Source: Chara braunii (lineage: Eukaryota; Streptophyta; Charophyceae; Charales; Characeae). Taken from it: a stretch of 34,639 bases of DNA. The notes under the pieces were generated by a model. The model did no database searches. It saw only the letters and a program-made list of their open reading frames with translations, and was not told the origin of the DNA. The stretch covers positions 1,916,950 through 1,951,588 of the forward strand of contig BFEA01000252.1 in assembly GCA_003427395.1 (NCBI GenBank), read 5' to 3'. Below, one piece after another: positions 30,101 to 34,639 of this stretch. A program made the translations under genes and the position numbers. Position 1 is the stretch's first letter. Each line of letters opens with the position of its first letter.

Positions 30101-33100
30101 GGGACACATGCATGTGCATGGAGACACATGCATGTGCATGAGGACACACGTACGTGCACTAATGGGATTCACGAAATTCGTGAATCACCTGGGGCCGTGC
30201 AGTTCGGTAATGAAATCTTTACACACGAGAGAAAATTCTGACGACGTGTACGTGCATGGTACGTACACGTGGATTCACGTCTGCATGCATGCATGCATGG
30301 GCATGGGGACACGTACGTGCACTGATGGGGTTCCGGATTCACCGATACATGCGTGGGCATGGTGATACACGTACGCGCTTTTTTTTTTTTTGTTGTTGTT
30401 AAGTACATACATTTATGGATGGATAATGAGCATGACCAATAATACCGGGCTCGCGCACACTCATACACGTAGTCAGATTTACAGTATTTATGGATATCAC
30501 TTCAGATATTTAAGCCTGACCAGTGGCCACATAATTAACCTCTCATCTAGGCTACCAGCCGGGCCGCCCGGGTCACCATTTTCTCCAGCGCGGCCCAGCC
30601 GTGCAAGGGCCAACGAAGGCCCCAGCAAAATTAAAAAAAAAAATACTAAAAAAATCCAAAACATCTGGAAAAACACTACGTTGTGCAGAAAAATAAACTG
30701 AACAACTTTTGCCTCACGGTCATATCCAGATTCTTTACCAAAAAAAAAAAAAAAAAAAATTCTTATTTTAAAATTTTCAATTTCTTTTTGGCCCGGCTGG
30801 GCAACTGGTCCCGGCCACTCTGGTAGCGTAGCCTCTCATCAAAAAAAAAAAAAAAAAAGAAAAGCTCGTATTTAATCTCTCAAAGGAGGGACGCTGCACC
30901 TTGTTTCCAACACACAAGCCGAAGCTTGGGCAATGGCCCTAATACTTCCGGGATGTGTGTGAACATTCACGGCCTCATGGTTCTTTAGTCCTCATAAGGG
31001 AGGCGGGCCCGCTTCCCAGCACGTGCTGCTCCCCACGACTAGATTGAGCAAAACAATAATTAATACATAAATAAAAATGGAGGCAACAACCAATATTACT
31101 TGGGGCAAACAATATGCGCGCAGATTGCGCACGTGCGGCGCGCATCCACACTACACTGCCATGCACGCATACCGAAGAAATCCACGGAAAAAGAGGGTAT
31201 GTGCAAAATGGATATGGATATGGATATAGTGCGACTAGAGAAAGGCAGGCTGTGACACAATGTTGCCACGTGTCTACCTCACACAATCATCTACTTAGTT
31301 TATGTATATCCGGTCAGGTCGAGCGTCAGTGGTCGGGGCCATCACTACGCGGCCATGCTGTGCCTCCAGTGCCAGCGGCGTGTCTGGAGTGTATTTTCTG
31401 CCTGTGACATACCTTTCTCTGTTTCGTGGGTGTTTTGCTGGCTTGTGATGGGGGTGCGAACCGGCAGTCTGTAGAGTTTTCCATCTGGTGTCAGTGAATG
31501 ATAATCTGCTTTGATTTTCGTCACAGGTACCTTGAGGGCAGTGGTTGGTGGTCCCCACCACCTCAGAGGGGTATCAGTTGTCAGGCAGTCGTTGATGCTT
31601 AACCACAACCGGGGTTAAGGTGGATTATCACTTACAGTGTAATCAGAGTTAGGGGATTCTGCAGACTGTTGAGGGTTCATCCTCCTGACGAGTCGGTGAA
31701 ACTCCGACAAGACAGTTTGTCACAGCCCCTCGTTTGTTGTCCTCTTCTCCCGCTCTGCCGACGGTTCACCGGGCAGCTCTGTTTGACGACATATATCGTC
31801 GCATATCGTCAATTTATATGTGACGATATATATCGTCACACAGTGTATCGGAGCGCAAAGGCGGAAAAAAAAAAAAAACAGAAAAAGGAAAGAAGTAAGG
31901 TTGGAAAGCTCCGCCTGTTCATCACCTCTATATGTGACGATATATATATATATCGTCAAATAGAACTGCCCGGTAAACCGTAGGCAGAGAGGGAGAAGAT
32001 GACGATATATATATATATATATATATATATCGTCAAATAGAACTGCCCGGTAAACCGTAGGCAGAGAGGGAGAAGATGACGATATATATATATATATATA
32101 TATATCGTCACAAACAGAACTGCCCGGTAAACCGTAGGCAGAGAGAGAGAAGAGGACAACAAACGAGGGGCTGTGACAAACTGTTTCGTCGGAGTTTCAC
32201 CGACTCATCAGGAGGCTGAACCCTCAACAGCTGTCTCTTATACACATCTAGATGTGTATAAGAGACCTGCCCGGTAAACCGTAGGCAGAGAGAGAGAAGA
32301 GGACAACAAACGAGGGGCTGTGACAAACTGTTTCGTCGGAGTTTCACCGACTCATCAGGAGCGATATATATGGTCACAAACATATATATATATATACCGG
32401 CCAGCTCTGTTTGACTATATATATGACGATATATGCATTTATATACATAAAGTCTGTCATAGTCCCCCATTTCTTGTCCTTTTCTCCCTTTTTGCCGCCA
32501 GGCGGTTCTTCTTCTTCTTCTTCTTCTTCTTTTTTCACTTCACCTTCTCTCATAAAAGGGCGACAGCCTTGAGACATCATCGTGAAACTGACCGGACCTA
32601 GGTAATCCAGGCATTTCGTTCATCTGGTTCCATCGGGATCCGAACTCACGTCTGCATTTCAACAGTTTACGGGTGTACCAACTGAGCTAAGCCCCGTTAA
32701 TGAAAGAGACTGGGCCATGCATCTCTGCATAAAACACAGTCAGATTCATAAGCTTAGTCCAATCCTCTTGGTTAGCGGGGCCTTCCTACGGCATGTTTGT
32801 TTGTTTGTTTTTAAGAAAAAAAACACAACAAAACCAAAAAGAAAAATCAGCAAGCAAAGAACCGACTAACCTGCCCGCCGATACGTAGCGATCGGCATAA
32901 TCTGTGGCAAAGGGAAGCTCCTCCGCATCACCCTCAATTATGGTGACGTCAGCAAGCTCCTTCTTTTGGCGCGCTTTTTCCAGCTGATGCGGCGACTGGT
33001 CGAGTAACGTCACGTTCTTCCCATCCACGTGTTTCACTATTCCCAGCGTGCAGAATCCCGTTCCTCCCCCTACGTCCACCACCTTCAACTCCCGATCGCT

Positions 33101-33586
33101 AAGGTCGGCCGGCTCCAACGCCTCCTCCCTCATGTCTTCTGTCCAATGCCCAGGATTAACGATGTGATCATACACAATGGAGAGAAAGCGGTAGAACCAG
33201 AAAGCCTCCTGTTTGTGCTGGATGAAGCGGGGTTGAGAGGGGGGTCTTTCGGCGGACACGCTGCAGCGAACCTCCGCCGGCATCCCGACTGCGCCCGCAT
33301 GGCTGCTGCGCTCACTGCCGCCGCTGGCAACCCGCCTCCGTGATCTCGGAAGCGCGGTGGCCGCCAGCAAATGTGTGGAGGAGACGAGCTCGCCGTGCAG
33401 GGCACCAAGCTGCGCCGTCCGCGCCCGCCATCCCCCCCGCCTCGTTAGGTCGGCTTTCGCTAATCCCAAGGGGAGACACGTGGCCGCGCCGCCTGGTCGT
33501 TCCGCCACTGCCCCTGCGACGGCGCGTTGCCTTGTTGCGACCGCGGTGGCGCAACCCACTCCCCTTGCCGCCGAAACGGCTGCCAT
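27164..33586 (-). CDS. VTE3: MPBQ/MSBQ methyltransferase, chloroplast (two exons)
   Basis: SAM-dependent methyltransferase of the chloroplast inner envelope that methylates 2-methyl-6-phytyl- and 2-methyl-6-solanesyl-benzoquinol in tocopherol and plastoquinone synthesis. Exon 1 is 33586-32871 (238 codons plus 2 nt) and exon 2 is 27629-27164; the junction joins ...DRYVSAG to [11 protein letters not shown] in frame, giving 393 residues. The donor is CAG/GTTAGT and the acceptor TTTGCAG/C. Seen: a Ser/Ala/Arg-rich transit peptide (about 1-110), [16 protein letters not shown] (120-135), the SAM motif [10 protein letters not shown] (169-178), and a hydrophobic C-terminal anchor (about 359-381). An in-frame TGA lies upstream of the ATG. 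The usual length is near 340 residues, the excess being in the transit peptide. Identity is strong from near-continuous similarity to plant VTE3. No inactivating change is visible. Confidence 0.95.
27850..28095 (+). repeat. A/G-rich low-complexity tract with a 30-bp minisatellite
   Basis: Purine-rich throughout. At 27991-28080 a 30-bp unit with core GGAAGAAGAAATGAGAATAA occurs three times in a row, with a partial fourth to 28095. The Ser/Leu/Ile-rich minus-strand frame here is a translation of the repeat. Confidence 0.85.
28184..28452 (+). repeat. 32-bp tandem duplication and GGAGA-type array
   Basis: ATTCCTTCCTTCGCCTAAC occurs at about 28187 and 28219 in units of about 32 bp, each continuing as GGAGGCTT or AGAGGCTT. 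A (GGAGA)n-like array occupies 28402-28452. Confidence 0.7.
28683..28971. repeat. Two related foldbacks, ~105 bp each
   Basis: Copy 1 has arms 28683-28726 and 28740-28786; copy 2 has arms 28863-28906 and 28928-28971. Each pairs an outer TTC(A/T)YCCGAAT-like block with its complement, and both keep the central GACTGAAAGWTGCC. They belong to one family. Each is followed directly by a tRNA-like head (28787 and 28970). MITE-like DNA element or composite SINE are both possible. Confidence 0.7.
28787..28862 (+). repeat. tRNA-derived SINE head
   Basis: GTAGAGCCGTTGGTACACAC has a box A-like pattern, followed by AACTGTTGAAAATACAGATC and a box B-like GAGTTCGAACTC. Same family as 29868 and 32696 (minus). 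Confidence 0.6.
28968..29120 (+). repeat. tRNA-like SINE-type unit
   Basis: GGTAACTCAGTTGGTTAGGC is a good box A; GTGGGCTCGAGGACC about 40 nt later is a box B-like block. It differs from the CTGTTGAAATACAGA family, so it may derive from another tRNA. The downstream sequence to 29120 has a CTGCTCGG/TGAGCAGG hairpin. Confidence 0.5.
29250..29350 (+). repeat. ~100-bp repeat, copy 1 (copy 2 at 29705-29800)
   Basis: Shares TGCTTGCAGGG, AGTAGTGG.AG and AGTGAAAGGTGAAATTGA with AGAAGAATATAGCTTAGTT with the second copy. Each copy is followed within about 80 bp by a SINE of the CTGTTGAAATACAGA family. It may be part of a duplicated segment. Confidence 0.75.
29376..29545 (+). repeat. SINE family S, copy with body and A/G-rich tail
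   Basis: The head is 5'-truncated (AACTGTTGACGTACAGACCT, box B GAGTTCGAACCCC). The body carries AATCACCTAGGGCCGGTCAT, then GGTCAGTTCGATGATGATAT, then CTCAAGGCCGTCCCCCTTTA, ending in an A/G-rich tail. The minus-strand copy at 32696-32535 has the same head, body and tail in the same order, so the family is well supported. Confidence 0.75.
29575..29675 (+). pseudogene. U6 snRNA pseudogene in the methyltransferase intron
   Basis: Full-length U6 match: CTCCTTCGGGACATCCG, ATTGGAACGATACAGAGAAA, ATTAGCATGGTCCCTGCGCA, AAATCGAAAAATGGTCCAAA and a T run. Substitutions fall in conserved places (GATTAGC reads AATTAGC, GATGACAC reads GATGGCCC). No TATA box lies at -30 and no upstream element was seen. It begins about 30 bp after the tail of a SINE and runs antisense to the host gene. 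A retroposed copy is the best reading. Confidence 0.82.
29705..29800 (+). repeat. ~100-bp repeat, copy 2
   Basis: Partner of 29250-29350 in the same orientation, with the same CTTGCAGGG..CCC and AATATAGCTTAGTT blocks, followed by an A-rich stretch. Confidence 0.75.
29868..30015 (+). repeat. SINE family S, copy with intact head
   Basis: CTGCTCAGTTGGTACACGCT (box A), GAACTGTTCAAATACAGACC, box B GAGTTCGAATCC, then body ATTACCTGGGGCCGTGCAGT and TCGGTAATGAAATC. The body is diverged from 29376 and merges into the 215-bp duplicated segment that follows. Confidence 0.7.
29950..30370 (+). repeat. Two ~215-bp tandem copies with ACATGCATGTGCATGGRG units
   Basis: CACCTGGGGCCGTGCAGTTC, CGAGAGAAAATTCTGACGAC and GTACGTGCACT recur about 215 bp apart (from 29950 and 30166). 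Copy 1 contains three ~20-bp units of CATGTGCATGGGGACACATG type; copy 2 has fewer. This alternation of purine and pyrimidine (CATGCATG, TACGTACG) is prone to unusual DNA structure. Open frames over it are repeat translations. Confidence 0.8.
30371..31290. other. Intron stretch with A/T runs, nothing recognised
   Basis: Contains T and A homopolymers (30379-30390, 30741-30759, 30841-30858) and a repeated GCCCGGC(T/C)GG block. No coding motif or repeat match was found. Confidence 0.45.
31295..31608 (-). CDS. Unrecognised open region beside the hammerhead element
   Basis: Two overlapping minus-strand frames are open for 87-88 codons each (31608-31345 and 31561-31295). They are Thr/Pro/Arg-rich with no known motif. 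The region starts about 60 bp outside the end of the hammerhead-bearing element. It is less AT-rich than its surroundings and could be a decayed mobile-element gene, possibly related to that element. Coding status is unproven. Confidence 0.2.
31666..31715 (+). ncRNA. Type III hammerhead ribozyme fold, mutated core
   Basis: CTGTT/GAGG, loop, CCTC, CTGACGA, stem II GTCGG/CCGAC and a 3' ACAG follow the hammerhead order. The conserved GAAAC after stem II reads AAGAC, changing G12 and A14, so cleavage is not expected. Stems I and III still pair. Confidence 0.75.
32181..32230 (-). ncRNA. Type III hammerhead ribozyme, intact core
   Basis: Read on the minus strand: CTGT pairs with ACAG (stem III, open end); the cleavage triplet is GTT at 32228-32226; GAGG/CCTC with loop GTTCAG form stem I; CTGATGA is the first core box; GTCGG/CCGAC with loop TGAAACT form stem II; GAAAC is the second core box. 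All required core bases are present. The predicted cut is between 32226 and 32225. It lies in the methyltransferase intron, in the sense direction, about 640 nt from the 5' splice site. Stem III is short (4-5 bp). Its outer edge touches the adapter artefact. Confidence 0.82.
32231..32266. other. Nextera mate-pair junction adapter (assembly artefact)
   Basis: The 19-bp Tn5 mosaic end CTGTCTCTTATACACATCT is followed directly by 17 bp of its reverse complement, the layout of the Nextera mate-pair circularisation junction. The 95 bp after it (32267-32361) repeat 32120-32214. A translation across it gives the known contaminant peptide [11 protein letters not shown]. This is not genomic sequence. 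Confidence 0.97.
32267..32362 (-). repeat. Duplicate of the hammerhead repeat, probably artefactual
   Basis: 32267-32361 matches 32120-32214 over 95 bp with no difference seen. The hammerhead part (32328-32362) has both core boxes but lacks the outer part of stem I and the 5' side of stem III. Because it begins at the adapter it may be the other side of a mate-pair read. Confidence 0.7.
32395..32505 (+). repeat. Diverged copy of the hammerhead repeat, plus strand
   Basis: GGCCAGCTCTGTTTGAC (32399-32415) and GTCTGTCATAGTCCCC with CTTGTCCTTTTCTCCCTTTT (32451-32492) resemble GGGCAGCTCTGTTTGACGA and GTTTGTCACAGCCCC with TTGTCCTCTTCTCCCGC of the left end. The hammerhead core is absent. Confidence 0.5.
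32535..32696 (-). repeat. SINE family S, minus-strand copy with best-preserved head
   Basis: On the minus strand: GGGGCTTAGCTCAGTTGGTA (box A intact), AAACTGTTGAAATGCAGACG, box B GAGTTCGGATCCC, body GGATTACCTAGGTCCGGTCA and GTTTCACGATGATGTCTCAA, ending in a (GAA)n tail that is the (TTC)n at 32506-32530. It matches 29376-29545 through head, body and tail junction. The head derives from a tRNA; which one is not clear. Confidence 0.8.
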
Positions 33587-33773
33587 GGCGCGGCTTCCTC
33601 CACCGCCTCAGCGCCGTCTCACCACCCACGTGTCCCGACGACCCGTTGACTCTGTCCGCCGCGTCGCTCAAAAGAATAGATATTGTGCCGCACGACCGCC
33701 TTGCCTTCCTCTGTCTTCCCGCTCTTACCACTCACCTTCTCATCGTGCAAATCACGACAACAACACGAAGAAG
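33587..33773. promoter_or_regulatory. GC-rich divergent upstream region
   Basis: 187 bp between the methyltransferase start (33586, minus) and a possible plus-strand start (33774). It is GC-rich, unlike the AT-rich repeats around it, with no clear TATA box for the minus strand. A CACGTG G-box lies at 33629-33634. It should hold the 5' UTR and core promoter of the methyltransferase. Confidence 0.45.
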
Positions 33774-34324
33774 ATGTCCGATAGTCCGTCCCAGAGAGAG
33801 AGCGAGGAAATAGCGATGGCGGACGAGCTTTCCCTGCCCGTCGGGCCGTCGCGACCGCTGTCCCTGTTGCGTGATAACCTCAGGCCCCTCGATATCACCG
33901 AGGACGGACTTGCCCCGCGCCCTTGACGCTGGATGCCGCGCGCGCGCACGTGCGCGCGGCAGTGGGGAAGTGGATAGATTCGCGGTCAGGGAGGGAGGAC
34001 CCTGACCGTGGCGGTCCCGCCAGCCACGACGCCGTGCCCTTTTGGCCTGATCACACTACAGCACTAATCAGACCTCGACTTGTCGAAACGAATCTGGTCG
34101 TGATGCCGCCTAATACGCGGGCAAAAGCCGTGGTCCAAGTATGCCCTACAGCTCTGCCAGCGGTTGTTTCGCGTTCCTACGATACTGTTGACGTGGGGCG
34201 GCCTCTGCCTCCAGGGCAGATCCGTTGCGTTACGTACTTTCCTGAACTGCAAGAGGGGCTGAGGTGGGGAACCGCTTGTGGCCCCGCCATGATATCGATT
34301 TCTGAGAATGGTTCGATCACCTGA
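33774..34324 (+). CDS. Possible divergent gene, unrecognised product
   Basis: An ATG at 33774 opens MSDSPSQRESEEIAMADELS and runs to TGA at 33926. The neighbouring frame opens at 33923 (ATGA-type overlap) and continues to 34324 as 133 residues (for example RCVTYFPELQEGLRWG). Codon composition is GC-rich like the methyltransferase exon. The two pieces could be exons or one frame broken by an indel, or neither may be coding. No domain was recognised. A clean CAG/GTAAGT donor-like site occurs at 34541-34549 downstream. Confidence 0.28.
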
Positions 34325-34387
34325 CCAGCTAGTCAGAAGCTCGGGGTGTGCACCGTTCACCCACGTACTTTTTTCTTTTGCCTTCAA

Positions 34388-34480
34388 TTCGCAGCCCTAG
34401 AAACTCAGTGGTTAGAGCACCTGTTGGAAATGCGCATTGTGGTATGAGGTTGCGGGTTCAAAACTCCGCAGCCTTGTGCA
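34388..34480 (+). repeat. tRNA-derived SINE-type head
   Basis: AAACTCAGTGGTTAGAGCAC is a good box A, and GCGGGTTCAAAACTCCGC about 50 nt later is a box B with a pairing stem. No acceptor stem can be formed, so it is not called a tRNA gene. The downstream GGACACACACCCCTTTGGG segment has no match elsewhere in the window. Confidence 0.55.
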
Positions 34481-34639
34481 TGGACACGGGCAGGGCGTTA
34501 GAATGGCGCACGGCTGGACACACACCCCTTTGGGATGACGCAGGTAAGTTATTACAGACACTGCCTGCGCACCACCCAAGGGGTAGTCCATGGTTGTTGT
34601 ATGTGGGGACGGGGCGATGGTGGGTATCCTTTTTTTTTT

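Larger units (their letters stand above)
31666..32230. mobile_element. Hammerhead-bearing element with ~120-bp terminal inverted repeats
   Basis: The left end (31666-31790, plus) and right end (32106-32230, minus) are inverted copies. Both start CTGTTGAGGGTTCA, carry a hammerhead fold, then CAGCCCCTCGTTTGTTGTCC, TCTTCTC, CTGCC.ACGGTT.ACCGGGCA and TCTGTTTG. The interior holds (AT)n bounded by TGACGATATATATCGTCA-type palindromes, an A run, and two further GGTAAACCGTAGGCAGAG units (from 31971 and 32049). No protein is encoded, so it would be non-autonomous. Inverted repeats with hammerheads recall the pseudo-LTRs of Penelope-like elements; type III hammerheads recall plant retrozymes. Neither assignment is proven. 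The right end abuts an adapter artefact. Confidence 0.7.
27630..32870 (-). other. 5241-bp intron of the methyltransferase gene, packed with repeats
   Basis: Defined by the in-frame junction between the exons. It contains, in window order: A/G-rich minisatellites, two foldbacks with tRNA-like heads, SINE copies, a U6 copy, a duplicated ACGTGCATG-rich block, an unexplained frame, the hammerhead-bearing element and an adapter artefact. The 3' splice site is preceded by a G-rich rather than pyrimidine-rich tract (27641-27664 on the plus strand reads C-rich). Other exons within it cannot be excluded but are not needed. Confidence 0.88.

Noticed and set aside
29946-30149. His/Cys/Met-rich frame resembling a metal-binding peptide
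   Set aside because: It is the translation of ACATGCATG-type minisatellite units.
32267-32362. Tandem direct hammerheads as evidence of a retrozyme
   Set aside because: The second copy starts at the sequencing adapter and is an exact duplicate, so the tandem is probably an artefact.
32108-32470. 120-residue minus-strand frame through the hammerhead repeat
   Set aside because: It reads through the Nextera adapter and repeat DNA; the peptide is a known contamination signature.
33340-33773. Plus-strand frames of 150-190 codons opposite VTE3 exon 1
   Set aside because: The part before 33774 is the antisense shadow of a GC-rich exon; only the downstream part is kept as a possible gene.
34388-34480. 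A working tRNA gene
   Set aside because: Boxes A and B are present but no acceptor stem pairs; the same is true of the other tRNA-like heads.

Overview
The window is eukaryotic nuclear DNA from the green plant lineage. The only clear host gene is a nuclear copy of the chloroplast MPBQ/MSBQ methyltransferase (VTE3, vitamin E and plastoquinone synthesis). It is on the minus strand in two exons (32871-33586 and 27164-27629) separated by a 5.24-kb intron. The rest is mostly decayed mobile DNA, long A/T runs and satellites. The large repeat-filled intron, the Ty3 chromovirus and the VTE3 homologue would fit a charophyte alga such as Chara, but the genus is a guess.

Layout. 1-4335: 3' part of a dead Ty3/gypsy chromovirus (RT, RNase H, integrase, chromodomain, LTR-like tail). 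4333-11850: AT-rich ground bounded by two ~1-kb inverted copies of one unclassified repeat, with a third weaker copy, a 132-nt T run and a small poly(A)-tailed retroposed hairpin. 11954-16321: one unexplained 233-residue frame and a gag-like minus-strand relic. 16788-18112: a foldback element with an assembly gap. 18400-24300: two LINE relics in opposite orientation, the minus one carrying endonuclease and RT motifs. 24316-25263: pieces of U6 snRNA and a near-perfect 360-bp palindrome. 25300-26900: satellites and degenerate repeats. 26916-33586: VTE3 and its intron, which holds SINEs, a U6 copy, foldbacks and a hammerhead-ribozyme element. 33587-34639: a GC-rich divergent upstream region with a possible second gene and a SINE.

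How the parts relate. The LINE is the type of machine that could have mobilised the tRNA-derived SINEs and the U6 fragments; one U6 fragment has a 14-bp target-site duplication and an A-rich tail. The most striking item is a repeat whose inverted ends each carry a type III hammerhead ribozyme fold. The intact-core copy lies inside the VTE3 intron in the same sense as the gene. A Nextera mate-pair junction adapter (32231-32266) is embedded immediately beside it, so the local assembly there cannot be trusted at face value.
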